Shown one piece after another: positions 23,185-36,000 of a stretch of 64,000 nucleotides of DNA. The position numbers and the translations under genes are program-made. The notes under the pieces were generated by a model. It was given only the letters and a program-made list of their open reading frames with translations. It had not been told where the DNA came from and did not search any database. Source of the DNA: Certhia americana (lineage: Eukaryota > Chordata > Aves > Passeriformes > Certhiidae); contig CM031866.1 in assembly GCA_018697195.1 (NCBI GenBank), positions 4,971,418-5,035,417 of the forward strand, read 5' to 3'. Position 1 is the first letter of the stretch, and each line of letters opens with the position of its first letter.

Positions 23185-26100
23185 TGCTGTTTCAGTGAGT
23201 AGTTTTAGGTCTCATATTAAGTGCTACTCACCTCTCTTTGTGATGTAGATAGACAAAACAATTCCTTCCCTAGTTTAATATCAAGGACAACTTTTAGGTT
23301 CAGGAATGAAAACAACAGTGGAGTGAGAAGAAAAAACCGAGGAGGATGGAGCTTCATAACCTGAAGCTATAGTTGGACAATTGATTCTAATATGCTGATG
23401 GATCAGAACTTATAAAAATGTGACACCCCGTGACCTGGGGGGGCATTTTGTGACCACTTTGGAGCATCTTGGGTGTAGTCCATTTGGAGCTTTGTGTAGC
23501 CCAGGTGTACCCATTGAGACTTTTTAAAAAATATCCACTTTATCCTTTTGCCCTGTCTAGTCTCTGTTCCAGGTCAACCTCGAGAAGGCTTCAGGGACAT
23601 AAGGCGAGAGGGGACCAGGTGTGGGTTTGCACCATGAGGGCTTCCACCACGGCTGATGGATGGGAAAGGCATCGTGCCCTGAAACCTCAAGTGAAAACTC
23701 AGCCCGATTGGGATTAAGGACCCAGGCAGACATCCAAGGCAGAGATGAATGCACTTTGTGGCCTGTCAGGCTGCAGGGCTGAGTGCACGTGGCACCTTGG
23801 CCAAGGCAATGGCTGTCCTGAAGAGTGCACACCAACTGTCACAGCTGCCTGGGTGCTAAACCTAACGGGAGACTGAGCCAAGGAGCTGGAAAGTTTATTG
23901 ATTTTTAATTTTTTTTTTCTCTCAAGAAGCCCTTAACAAAATCTTACTGGGCTGGAATTGGTTACTGCCAAGAGACCCTTGTGATGGACACAGTGAGAAA
24001 TGCTAGACCAGATTAGACAAAGTGAAACGTGTCCCTGAATTTGCTGCAAGGAGCGACAGACAAACCTCCAGGCACAATTATTTTCCCTCTCTTCCTGCAT
24101 TTCATGTTATTTCTCTAATGAAAGCTGCTTGGCAATAGGGATTACAAGGCTTTTGGAGACACTAACAGGCAACTTATAAGGGGCTGGCTTGCTCCCCAGC
24201 CAGGCGAGGAGAACAGGGTTCACCAGAGGAATTGCTCAGGGGACATTTTATGGAACCACTTCGAAGTAAGGCATGCACACACCCTGAAAAACAGAGCACT
24301 GTCCCCAGGAGCTGGCTCCCTGCCACCAAACCACCCCCCTCTTCAGCCCAGAGGGTGACTTGGCTTCCTTCTGAGCTCCTCCACTGGAATGCTGAAGGGA
24401 ATGCTCTCTCCCCTCCTGGTGTGAGTTGAACTGCCTCCATCCTACTGCACCGATTATCCGGAATCAACAACACAAAAAGCTATCAGCAAACATTTAAAGC
24501 ACCCTCACAGCTAGAAAGGTGATGTCTCAAATGATGCTGTTAAGGACAACAAAACCCGAACGCTTTTTACTTGTCTCAGCAATGCACCCTCTACAAATGC
24601 CCCAAAATGCACTGAAAATTATAGGAAAAACACTCAATTGCCACTGAAATGTGTTTTGGTTTGAGGGAAGGAAGAGCAGGACAATAAATACTGTGGTTCA
24701 AGGAGGAGTCAAGGGCTCACAAATGTGTTTTGCTGGTAGTGGAGAAAGAAAAGGCAACGCTTTTGTGGCCAAATTGAAGTTGGCTGAGATGTCAGCCTTT
24801 GTAGAAAGTGCTATTCCTTAGGGGAAAAAAAAAAATACAAAGGGGTGCCTTGGCTGAAAAACTTCCTCCCTTTCTTATTTCTTTATGATTTCCAAATCAG
24901 CTCTGGGTAGATGATAGAAAGTAGTTTTACCCGAAAAGGGAGAAGATGGAACCTCTCTGCAACAGCAGCCCACTACAGCACAGAGGGATGTGCTGTGGGG
25001 CTTTGTGGATTATTCATCCTCTGCTGCACACCACATGCCACAAAATTTACTTGTTTCCCAAATCTCAAACCTGTCTAAAAGCATAATGCTATGAAACAGC
25101 ACAGAGAGAGCTGGAGAGACAGAATTGCTGGAGACCATTCCCCTCCTAAACAAAAACATGGGATGATCATAGGAATTGGACAGTGACACAGAAGATGAAT
25201 AAGTAAACTCCTGGTGATTCTGGTCAGTTTGACCTGAGGAAGGACTCCTTCACCCCAAACCACATCATATCAATTCCCCTGAGAGATGGTCAAGACAACC
25301 CTATTGGCACCTGAGAGATTTCCTACATAGCACCAAGAGCATCAGCCACCTCCCTCAGCCGTGCCCAGTTCATTCAATTCTGCCTGAATCACTCTCAAAT
25401 CCACCCAAGTCCAAACCTGAGGAGGCTGCACCAAGGAAAGGGTTAACACTGACTTTAGCTTTCTCCCAGAACTACAGAGCCCTTTGTCCCCCAGCCCTCT
25501 GTGAGCTCCTGGGCCAGGCCACAACACACTGGGTCAGTGTTGAAGTGCTCCCATCAGTTCTGGCCTTCTGAGGGGGCTGCAGTTTTCATTAGATTAATTG
25601 CTAATCAGTAGGCATCCTCATTTTCCTGCTGGTAAGTGTGAGAGCAGGAGGGCAGGTCAGGCAGCAGCTCCCTTGGCTTAGAGGGCAATCCCTGATGAGG
25701 ATTAGCACTGGCCTCTGTGGTTATAATTGAATTAGTGCTGCCTCTGTGCTGCCAGGAGCCACCTTCTCCACTGCCCCCAGCACGGTGACCAGCCCAAGGG
25801 ACAGGATCAAGGTCTTGGCTGTATTTCCAACCAGGACCTTGGAGTTTGCCATCAGCATCAGCCACCATCCAACCACAAGCTGCTGCCATCTTCATCCCCA
25901 ACACCTCCAGTTCACTTCACGTGCCTGCTGGTCTGACTGGTTGCATCCCTCGGAGCCCCAGGAGGTTTTGAGAAGCCCAAACCCACATTCCTTGCACGAG
26001 ACCCCAGTAAAGCCCATGGTTACAGTAAGACATGTGCAAAAGGAAGACATTGCTCCAAGCCATGGGGGAGAGCGGGTGCACTGTGCACGAGACAGCCCCT

Positions 26101-27654
26101 GGGCTTCTCCCCAAATCCCTGCATCTCCTCCAGCCAGGCAGGTCCTGCCAACCACAGGTGGTGGCTCCAACACTGCTCTGCTGGAGCTGCACAGGGACAA
26201 CCAGCACACCAACCAGCCCAGCTGGACTGCAGGGCTGTGGCACAGAAAGGCCAGGAAGATGCTGTGAGTTGGAAGATAAGCTCAGCAGCTGAGCTTGTGG
26301 AGGCATCCTCCTCTCCCAAGGGAAAGCGATGCCTAACCCTTGCCAACTCCTCTGCAAAGCTTCCTATAGGAAGTTTCTGGCACTAGGAATGGTTGCCAGC
26401 ACAGGATTAGCAGCCTGTTGATTTAGAGGGCTTATTACAGGAGCTTAATTCTATTTTGACAGATGAAAGTAAGTCAATTATAGCTAGAAATAGCTCTGAA
26501 TTTGGGTTGTGGGATTTTTTTTTCTTCCTCTCTTCCCCTTCTGTGAGTAGAGGTATCATTTCCTTCCCTTTCTTTACCTCAAAGCCAGTGTTTTCTGTGA
26601 GATGCCTCTCTGGCCAAGGGAAGCCTCTAACACAGGCATTGGGGGCAGATGTGGTACTTGCTCATTATTGCTGCCTGTGAGGCACCATGGCACTACTTCA
26701 CTCCTCCCAGCCCCGCCAGGCTGCCCTGGAGCCCCTCCTTGGGCTTGCTCCTGGCAGAAATAACCCCAAAACCTGTCCTTTACCCACCCTCAGCACTGAC
26801 AAACAGTCTGAGCTGGGACAGGAAACACCCAGCAGGGACTAACAGACCTGCAGAGCTCAGAGGTGTGCAGAAGTGCTCAAAGAAATCAAGGAACATTAAT
26901 GCTGAGGCTTAGAAGTGGGAGCACCAGCAACACAAGAAAATTCCCATCCTGTGAGATTAACGGGGTCTAGTCAGGATCAGAGAACAACTACTGCCATAAG
27001 TCATCTCCAGCAAAAGCCACTGTCTGCCTGACCTCCCTAAATGCCTAAGGAATCATAATCTTCCTAGAGAAATAAAGCACCAAAGCAAAAGCCTAGCCCA
27101 TTCCCAAGTAATTTACATGAAAATCTCACCCCTGAGGCTCTCTTTCTTTCATAACCTCCTCATCCCCATCACACCTGTGTCTCCTGTACACCTGAAGATG
27201 CAAGCAGAGAACTGGAAGACCCTTTCAGAGTAAACCCAGTCACCACCACCTGGCCCTGTTTATCTGATCAGCAGGACCAGACCATCCCACTGCCCTCCCA
27301 GCCAGGCTCACATATGAGCTCCCTGACTTGAGGAGCTGTGTCAGACTTGTACGTGTCTGACAAGGTGAGAAATCTCATTGCTATCTCAGTGCACATACAT
27401 TTCTCCAAGGAAAGACCTAACCACAGGCTTGGGAGTTGTGGTGACACCCCAGGAAAGCACTGGAGGCTTGGATACTCACACTCAAAAGAGAACAGAGGGG
27501 AGTCCCTGTTCACAAGGCGCTCCCCAGTTCTTACTTAGGGACCATCCACCACCCCATCCTCAGGGTCTGCAGAAGGAAACAACTTGTGCTGTTTTCCTCC
27601 AGCACACACCCCTGGATCGCTCTGCAGCTCAGAGCACACCAGAGAGGCTCTCAC
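17830..27654 (-). other. ST8SIA2: ST8SIA2 intron 5 (9825 bp)
   Basis: Bounded by a GTGAGA donor at 27654 and a TTTGCAG acceptor at 17830. I recognise no embedded gene. It holds a poly(T) tract (23153-23177) and AT-rich blocks at about 20.60-20.73 and 26.40-26.50 kb that resemble conserved noncoding elements. Long frames such as the 207-codon minus-strand one at 18876-19499 have no recognisable similarity. Confidence 0.9.
23153..23177. repeat. Poly(T) tract, 25 nt
   Basis: Uninterrupted T run inside intron 5. Confidence 0.95.
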
Positions 27655-27948
27655 CCTCGGACAGCGTGCAGCAGGCGCAGCGAGGGGTAGGCAGTCCTGA
27701 CGTTGATGTGGTGCTTCAGGATGAGCTCGTTCACCCACTCCACTCTCTCCTTGCCCCCCTTGGCCATGAAGGCTGGGATCCAGAGGATGCTGCCGTTGAG
27801 GCTGTGCAGGCGCTGCAGCAGCTTCTCCCTCCAGGTCTCGTTCACCAGGTCCTCGAAGGCGCGCTGGATCACCGAGGGGTTCATCGTCACCAGGTCTGTC
27901 TTCATGCCCACATCCTGAGAGTACTCCTGGACAGGGGCCAGGTTGCAC
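27655..27948 (-). CDS. ST8SIA2: ST8SIA2 exon 5
   Basis: The 294 bases, phase 2 at both ends, code for residues 184-280 plus split codons at 183 and 281. It opens with [19 protein letters not shown], the second half of sialylmotif L, which binds the CMP-sialic acid donor. The middle carries N-glycosylation sequons N219 (NET) and N234 (NGS). The 3' part ([17 protein letters not shown]) begins the polysialyltransferase domain, which continues into exon 6. The acceptor is tttgcag|GTGCAAC and the donor CGAGG|gtgaga. No indel or stop is present. A 203-codon plus-strand frame overlapping it (27378-27989) is an antisense shadow of this GC-rich exon. Confidence 0.98.
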
Positions 27949-28624
27949 CTGCAAAGGGAAACACCCAACAGGGCTGTTCAATGGATTGAGAGAGGGCAGT
28001 GACAGGCACGAGGAGGGTGTGATGCCAAAAGCCTGGGCTGGTGACAATGTGCCCATTCGCTCTCGCTTTTGGGAGGAAGAGAAGGCATAATGACCCACTG
28101 CAATAAATTAGTGATGATGAGCCATCTCCATCTCAGGCCACCATCCCTCAGCATGATGCCACGTGCACACCTGTTCCTCTGGGACAAGGCTAATGTCAGC
28201 CACAACTGTGGTGTCTTGTGGGTGGTTTGCAGGGAGCAGCAGCTCTTCTGGTGCCGCTCAAAAATAGCATCAGCAACAAAACTCCAGTCTCTGCTCCCAT
28301 GGCAGATTTTAGACTAAACAGCTTTTTCCACTCAAGGAAAGCACTTGCCTCTTTATTCCAGCCCTGCTGGAGTAACATTATCCCAAAGGCCTTTTCCCCT
28401 CCTGGCGAGTCTCTGCAAACTGCAGACCTGGTGGCACCGGTGGTGATACTGACACCAGTGGGAGGTGGATGCCAGGACATGGTCTTCACAGGGCTGTCTG
28501 GAGGCTGTGACTCTCAAAAAAACACCTTCTTCTGTAGTGTTCATTGGAGCCTCCCCTCAGACTGCACATGTGGGCACAGGCCATGTACCTTGAGCTCCTG
28601 TGTCACACCAGCATGAGGGTTTAG

Positions 28625-28699
28625 ACCATGAGAAGAGACAAGGTGCACTTGCCAGAACACTCAGGGAGCACTTGGAGATGAGTGGAAGGGTTTTCAGCA
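28625..28699 (+). repeat. 75-bp perfect direct repeat, copy A (intron 4)
   Basis: Identical base for base to 29997-30071 in the same orientation, from accatgagaagag to ggttttcagca. The flanks diverge at once on both sides. The sequence is not one I recognise as a known transposon end. Confidence 0.97.
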
Positions 28700-29996
28700 T
28701 GAGGGTTGAGAGCCTGTGGGACAAACTGCCAACAAATTACCCTTGTTATAGAGTGGTTTCCTACAGGTCCTTGAGGGGGGTAATTTGTGTCTGTGCCATG
28801 AACATGGCACAGGGAAAATGGCACTGGGCTGGTTCCCAGTGATGGGAGGATGCAGAGAGATGCTCCCCTAGCATCCTTAAAACCATAGGGTACCCATGTT
28901 TTTGCACACTGAGTGCTCTGCTGTGGTGTTTGACAGTGAAGTTACAGTATTTAACGAGCAGGAATTGCATCCTAACCATCTGCCTCGATAATCAGCCATT
29001 ATTACTGTTTTCCCTACTTAGAGATGGAGAAACTAAGGGAATAGTGGAAAGAAAATCCAGCTACTGGCATGGGGGCCCTTTGACTGACTCATCACAGGAG
29101 TGAATTCAGTAAAAATAAACATTGGACCTGTATCCTGGACACAGACCCAATCACTGGTCACTGCCAACCCTGTTGAAAAGGCTGCCTGGATGGAGCAAAC
29201 CTTCCTCAGGAAGATACAGGTTCCAGCAGTGGCTCAGACAACCTACAGTGGAAAGCATCTGTGCCAGACCTACACTAGCACATGGCTGGGGAGAAGTTGC
29301 TCAAAATACCCATTCTCACATCCAGAAAAGCTTTTCTCCTGCAATTTTGCTGCCTGACATGAATGCCCCTCACTAAACTTTGCCAGAACTACAATAAGCA
29401 GTTTTCCCCTCTGCTCACTTGTGTTCCAGTTAAGGATAATTCTCTATCCCCTGTGGATAGGCTGGAGCTGCCAGCAGCCAGGCAGCTGGAGCAGCAGGGT
29501 TTGAGTGGGGGACAGAGGTGACATTATCCTCATTCCCACGTCACATCAGCACCGCCTCTGTGAGCTGCTGATGGATTGGGCTGTCCTTGTAATAGACTCA
29601 CCAGAAAACAAATGTCTGCATGTACATAAATCATCTGTGGATTCCACAGCCTCTCAGCTAACAGGGGCTTCAGGCTGAGAGGGCAGGAGCTCCTCCTCTC
29701 CACTTCAGACACCTCCAGTGGTGAATTTGGTGTGTCCCAGTGAGGCTCAGGATGTGCTGCTGCAGGTCCCTGGGGCAGAGCAGCTGCAGGGACAATGGGA
29801 CTGGGGACAGAGGGGACACAGGGGAGTGTCAGACCTGGGCATGCACAAGTGTGGTGCCAGGGCATCATGTAGTGCACCCTGTGCTCGAGCAGAGAAGTGA
29901 TTTGGGGAAGAACCAGGTTTGTGAAAGCCCAGGATAGGGTTTGCTTGCAAGAGGACAAACCTGAGCGAAGAGGGAGTTGGGAGGGGTTAATAGTGC

Positions 29997-30071
29997 ACCA
30001 TGAGAAGAGACAAGGTGCACTTGCCAGAACACTCAGGGAGCACTTGGAGATGAGTGGAAGGGTTTTCAGCA
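29997..30071 (+). repeat. 75-bp perfect direct repeat, copy B (intron 4)
   Basis: Second copy of the 75-bp unit, 1372 bp from copy A and 115 bp from the exon 4 donor side. It shares the full 75 bases with copy A without a mismatch. Confidence 0.97.
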
Positions 30072-30185
30072 GGACATTTGCATCGGTGCAGGTGGGGCTG
30101 TGCTGCCCCAGCTGACCAGGATTCCAGCCCCTGCACTGCTCCCAAGGCTCTGAGGCCCCCCTGTGCTGCAGGGAGCAGCCCTCAC

Positions 30186-30443
30186 CTTATGACAAAGCTG
30201 TGAGCGTCGATCTCGGGGCCACAGCCACTGCTGAGCAGCACCCCTGAGTTGCCCACGATGGCACAGGTGGGGAACTGCTTGCCCTTGAGGGGAGAGGTGC
30301 GGGGCAGCAGCTCGTACAGGTTCTGTGAGACGTTCATGGTGCTGTCCCTGTCAAAGACGTAGTGGATGATGTCCCCCGGCTTCAGCGTCCCCTTCAGCAC
30401 TGAAATGTCCTTCTCTGCATCCAGGAACTTCAAGATCTGTTTC
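30186..30443 (-). CDS. ST8SIA2: ST8SIA2 exon 4
   Basis: The 258 bases, phase 2 at both ends, code for residues 98-182 plus split Arg codons 97 and 183. It starts [14 protein letters not shown], the stem and basic region ahead of the catalytic domain. It continues through LKPGDIIHY and sequon N134 (NVS), and reaches the first half of sialylmotif L (CAIVGNSG with Cys157, then SGCG and [10 protein letters not shown]). The acceptor is gtgctcag|GAAACAG and the donor ATAAG|gtgag. Differences from human are mild (for example LKGKQFP, where I recall LKNKHFG). The frame is clean. Confidence 0.98.
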
Positions 30444-30956
30444 CTGAGCACAGGGAAGCAGCCTTATCAGGTGAGGTACAGATAACCTGAGTCAGACCTA
30501 AGATGAGCTCTTGCCTCCTGGCTGCCCTCACTCCCTGGCCAGTCCATATGACCATTCACAGCTTACAAAAGGATATCTCCACCTCAATGCCTGCTCCCTC
30601 CCCACTCATCCCTGCCCGGGGCAGGCTATCAAAGTCAGCCCACCATTAGTGAGGGTCCCTGAGTTTGCCCAGGTAAGAAGGTCTCCTTCCCTCTATGACC
30701 CATCACCTGCACACACAAATTCCACTTGGCCTGAAACACAGGGGCTCAAGTGCTCCTTGTTTTGTGGTTGCCAGGCCAGCTGGCTCAGCTGGGAATTCAC
30801 TTCCAAGCGATCACTTACAGATATGAAGCCTAGCTCAGCAGGAGCTGAGCTTTTTATTTCTTCCTTGACTTCTTTAGATGATACACGGAGGCAATTTGCC
30901 AGCTTGCACTGGAGAGGACCAAATCTGTCTCTTGTCCTATAGGTAATTACCAGTAC
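30444..30956 (-). other. ST8SIA2: ST8SIA2 intron 3 (513 bp)
   Basis: Shortest intron of the gene. Donor gtactg at 30956, acceptor ctcag at 30444. No repeats or other features seen. Confidence 0.95.
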
Positions 30957-31085
30957 CTGATCTTCAAAGAGAGTGTCTGGTTGTGTCTCCATTTGGATGA
31001 GGCTGGTTTAATGTTGTGCTTAATGCTTTCATTACTTCTGTCAACAACAGCTGGAGACGAGGAGTCATTTATTACTACTTCAGCT
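30957..31085 (-). CDS. ST8SIA2: ST8SIA2 exon 3
   Basis: The 129 bases, phase 2 at both ends, code for residues 55-96 with split Arg codons 54 and 97. This is the lumenal stem. It carries sequons N60 (NDS), N72 (NES) and N89 (NQT), all at human positions. Key stretches are AEVVINDSSSPAVVDRSNES and KWRHNQTLSLKIR. The acceptor is ttttttctag|AGCTGAA and the donor ATCAG|gtactg. The exon is short and read across open frames on both strands, so I found it by matching the stem sequence and splice sites. Confidence 0.96.
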
Positions 31086-32988
31086 CTAGAAAAAAGAAAG
31101 TCGGGGAGAGGGAGACAGAATCCGTTAGCATCCCAATGGCACTTCTAATCACCACCTTCAGCTCTGGCTGCTGGAATTCAAACTTCATCAGAAAAGCAAA
31201 ATTGTAGTTATTAGCTAAACAAGAAGTGAAAGCCTGTTCGTATTCTGCTACACTCAAGCAGACAGACAGAGATCCTTAAATACCCGCTTCCACGAACACA
31301 GACTGACAGCCAGGCACAGCTCCACAGAAATCACACCATTACACACTGAACTGCAGGAAGGCATGCACAAAAATCACAACAGTGACAGGCTGGCAGAAGG
31401 GCACTTGCAGACAAGACACCCCAAAGCCCCCAAAATTCACAAAGAGACTTCCTAGCCAAGGTGGCTGCCCTGTTTGCCTCGTGGTCACACATGAACATCC
31501 CGAAGTGGACCCAGCTCAGCTTCTGGAGAAGATTAAAATCCTCACTACAGAAGAGCAACCCTCTCTTCACTCAATAGAGAAATTAATTCAGTTGAGCTGC
31601 TGGGTGCTGCTTGTGAAACTGGGCTGTGAGCATCCTGTACTAAAGAGGGGCAGGCTGGCTCACTGGAAACTTTTTCCCTGTTTAGAATTGAGCACAAGGA
31701 TTTCAGCACCAATATCACCTGTTCCAGACCAAGAAATGAGCAGCAGTCAAATGCTGGAGATCACTGGGAGACCCCAGTGTTTAATTCCTGCTGCAAGAAG
31801 CAAACCAGCCCCAGCACTTCTGTGACATTTAAATCAAACTGCATGAATTGAAGGAGCCTCCAAATATTTGGTTCCAGCTAGCTGCCCTCCAAAAAAGAAA
31901 AGCCAAGCATCTCATCAAGAAGCTGCGTGTACTGCAGACCCGAAAAAGCCTTCACACTTCAGAGCACTCTGAAAAACACACAGCCAAAGCACTTGATATC
32001 AGCTAAAGGGAATCTCCCTCTCCACTGCAAAGGGCTTTTTCCAGTTGGGAAATGCTCTGTGAATAAATGCACTTATATAAAGCATGTAAACCCCAAGGAG
32101 GGAGCAGAGTGAGAGACGGGGCAGAGGTGGTGGCCCAGGCTCATGGACAAACATCCAGCTCCTGGGAACCTATCTCCAGTCCAGAGAAAGAGCTTCCCAG
32201 GATACACTGTGGCTTACACTGTATGTTTCAAAAAGGCAAAGAAATGTGTTTATAAATGCTGCCTGCCAGTGTCCTGATGTGTGTGTGTACAGTATCTCTC
32301 CAGAGGCTGCCAGTCTGTTGGATTTGTTTGCTTCTTGCATTTTGCTGCATCACTCATGTCTTGGAAACCTTACCTAGAAGGTGTCAAAACTCATAATGGA
32401 AGTAGGGTAAAGCAATCCTGGGACTAACTACTGTTTTTTTGGTTTTGTCCATTTTCTGTGTTTTGGTCACGGGTGGTGACATCACTGAATGATATCACTC
32501 TACCTTGCATGCTGTCACTAAGCTTTTCAAATGCGCCACTTGGCAATGCTGGGCTGACAGAATCACTGTAAAAATAACACAGAGAAACGCTGAATGGGGA
32601 TGGTCACAGACTGACTCTGCCATAGAGGGATGTTACTAGAGTGCACTGCAAAAAAACTGGAGTTCTGATTCCAAACACAGTCATCTCTCCTCTAATAGCA
32701 CTTAAAACTATGGAAAATAGCAACTCTATCACTGACTTATTTTCACAATAAGTAACTCTTTCTCATTTTCTCAATCACCACAACTTCCAGATCCTTGGTT
32801 ATTTGCAAATGATTATTGCACTGAGTTGGAAGAAGGAGGGGGAGAAATTATTAAGAAAATGCAAAGCAGAAGTGAAAAGGAACAGATACATTTGCTAAAT
32901 AAGAACAGCACTATCCAGCGAAGAGGAGAAGCAGATTAATAGCTGCCTTACAGCAAAAACAAATGAACACAAAATCTAATTTACAAAC
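31086..32988 (-). other. ST8SIA2: ST8SIA2 intron 2 (1903 bp)
   Basis: Donor gtttgt at 32988 (weaker than consensus at +3 to +6), acceptor tttctag at 31086. No recognised repeat or gene inside. Confidence 0.93.
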
Positions 32989-33051
32989 CTATTAGATTTG
33001 CTATGTAAGCTGTTCACAGCTGATCTGATTGTACCTCTGCCTCCAGAACTC
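32989..33051 (-). CDS. ST8SIA2: ST8SIA2 exon 2 (63-bp cassette exon)
   Basis: The exon codes for SSGGRGTIRSAVNSLHSKSN with split Gly33 and Arg54 codons, the membrane-proximal stem. The acceptor is tcttgcag|GAGTTC and the donor AATAG|gtttgt. Being 63 bases and phase 2 at both ends, it can be skipped without a frameshift. As I recall, a human ST8SIA2 isoform lacks exactly these 21 residues. The donor GTTTGT is weak, which fits alternative use here too, but skipping in this species is inference. The exon is too small to appear as an open frame of note. Confidence 0.95.
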
Positions 33052-36000
33052 CTGCAAGACAAAGGAAATGCATTATTTATAAATCCAGCTCCTTTCTGCC
33101 AAGCATTGTTCAACAGTCAAGAGATCCTGCTCGGAAGGGCTCCGAGCGGAGACACTGCCACGCCACCCGCGTCCCACCCCATCCAGAAGGGAGATGTCCT
33201 GATGCCTCTGAAGGGCTTTTCATCCCTTGTCACTGCTGCCCTGCTGTGACTGTGAAACCATTCCAGCACAGAACGCCCCCAGCCACCCCAATCAATAATA
33301 CCTGTGTGATCTAACCAGCCATCACAGACATCTGGTCTCGCTGCCACAGCAGTGTGCGCCCTACAGCTGCATTAAATACATCTCTACTTCTCTTTACGAG
33401 CCAGGTGTTAGCAGTGCACAGAGAAACTCTCCTCCATCTCCAGGCTGCCAATGCACTTTCCCTGTCCTTTTCAGGTAGGGACTGAATGATCTGGATAGGA
33501 TTCCCACCACTGTCTTCACCTGGGCTTTTAGTTGAGAACATCCAGTATCTCTATTTTATGCAGGTTGAATGACCAGCCTTCTTGACTTATGGAGACCTCA
33601 TATTCATAGTGTACCTCCTCCCAGGGACCCAGGCCAGACCCAGAGCTCCACCCCAGCCCACTCCAATCCTGTTAGTGCCTTCAAGCCTCTTCTCATCACC
33701 TCTGGTGTAACTTGGTGGAAGCTACAAGGCCAATGCACCACAGCCATTCACATGCTGGAGCTGAGACCTGAAGTGACAGCAGTGTCACTTCCATGGCCTG
33801 ACACCACCACACAAGGATAGATGCCAGACCAGTCTGACAAGACCTGTGGGAATGAGCAGCCAAAGCTTCCAGCACCTCTATGTTGCTATACTGAAGAACA
33901 GGTTGGACCAAGCCCCTTCAGTAAACCACACCATTCACATGAGCTGTGAATCCTCATTAAATACATACAAGTATTGGTTTCCATTTAGCTGGCTGCAGAG
34001 CTCCTTTTTGCTTTACCTTGCTGTTTTCAAAGTGGTCACAAAGAACAAGTCACCCACCTTGTGATGTTCAAGGGAGCTGGGCTCCCATTCAGACACATTT
34101 TAACTGCCATGTACTCATTGCTCTGTTTTATTGTTCCCATTGCACAGATATCCCAATGAGCACACTCATAAAGAGAACCAGATTCTCTTACAGCAGAAAT
34201 ATTGCTACCCAGGAATATATACCTTAATGAAAATCTATCTCAGGAGAATGCATTTCTACCAGTTCTGAAAAAAATCCCAAATGCATTAGACAGAAATGAA
34301 AGAGAAAAAGCGTGTGTGAGTGTGTTTGGTGCCATTTAAAAGGATGTTCAGACTTGTGGGATGCAATATAAATCCTCTCATTAGGCTGAGCACAGCCCTC
34401 AGCACCACCTAACATCAAACCCTTGGAAATGCCACGATGGTTCTCCCTTTCCTCCCTCCTGCCAGAGACCATCCCTGGCCAAATCAGAGCGATTCCTCCT
34501 CCAGCACTCTCCTCTGTCCTTTGACAGACCTGAGAGCCTGTGAGCTGTTTCATTTTTTGGTGCATCAAGGGAACAGCAGGACTGGCTCATTCCTGCAGCC
34601 TACTGGCATTTAACAAGCCTCCACATTAATGGGGTTCACGGCAGGGTGTGGGAGCAGACTGGATTAGTGTGCAAACCACGCACCTGCTCAGAGATGTCTC
34701 CTCTGAAGGAGCCTTCCAAATGGGATTCACACCCCTTCACACTTGCTGTAGGACAGACAAAGCTTAGAGAAAGAAATGTGTTTTTTTTCCCCTGAATACA
34801 TGCTGGTTCACATGTGAAAGGAAAAAAGGTAAATAAGGAAATAGAGAAGACTATTCCCTAGGTGTTAGCTCCTACCTCATCCATGTCTTGTGGCTACAGC
34901 AGGAAGGATTCAGAGCATCACAACATATTATTCAAATGCATTTATCCAGTCAGGCTTTATGTGCCCCCAGTGACAGGTCTGTGTGTCTTCTCTTGGAATT
35001 AAGGCAGGTGTTGGCACTGGAGATGCTGGATGTGAGGAAGACAAGTTGATAGCACCTCTCCATCTGCCTGTGTGCAGCCTGGAGGGGAAGGGGACTGGCT
35101 GCCAGCTGAGAACCCCCTCAAGGACAGCATCAGGGGTTACTCTTTCCCCCTCACACACTGTGAAAAGGAAAAATATTGAAATGCAGACAGAGGCATGAAG
35201 GGTTCTGCTGTCATAAATTAATGTGGAGGAGAGCAAGGCTCTGCTAACCATCTTCCCATGGCACTGGGATCACTGCTCTGCTGGCCAGCAGCAGACACAA
35301 TGCTCTTGTGGACACCTAGGATGCTGGCAAAGACACTGCTCCTTGTGCCAGGTTTGGTTTCTCCCTCCAAGACAGGGAGACTGCCCAAAGCTGAGACATC
35401 ATCCTTGGCTGAAGGTCTGAGCTGATTTAGTGGATCTTAAAGTGCTAAAAACCGTCAGTCTTTTGGTGCTTTGTGTGCCACTCTACAACTTCAGGATGTT
35501 TTCCCTACAAAATCCCTTTAAAAAATGGAAGGCAGTGCATGCTGTAGGATGCTGTGGGGTGTGTGGCCCTGTCCAGCCATGCTGCTCAGCTCAGCCCACT
35601 GGTGGGGCCCAGCCAGACAAACCAGCTGCTCAAAACACCAGCAACTGAGCCAAGCACAGTATTTTCCAAGGTCTGCCATACTTCATTACCAACACAGGCA
35701 AGCCAGTAACCCTGCATGCCTTCACTTCCCTAACCTGGGAATAGGAAAACATGCAGAAATGGAGGGTACTAGTTAAGAAGCACATGAACATATAAAACCC
35801 AAAAACTCCAAAAAACAAAAGAACCCAGTCCATTTTATTATACCTTCCTGACCTGGAGTTTCAAATCTCTTTGCTTCAAAAGGCAAAGACCAACTTCGAT
35901 TAAAATAGCACAGATAGCATTGATTTTGAAAAGCTTTCTAGTGCTACACTGTGTTTGGACTGAATTGCCTTATTAATCTAGTTGTTATCAGTTTCATTGT

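Larger units (their letters stand above)
27949..30185 (-). other. ST8SIA2: ST8SIA2 intron 4 (2237 bp)
   Basis: Donor gtgag at 30185, acceptor cag at 27949. It contains the two identical 75-bp repeat copies annotated separately, and otherwise no recognised element. Confidence 0.95.

Noticed and set aside
27378..27989. 203-codon plus-strand open frame
   Set aside because: It is antisense to ST8SIA2 exon 5 and exists because that exon is GC-rich and stop-poor on the opposite strand.
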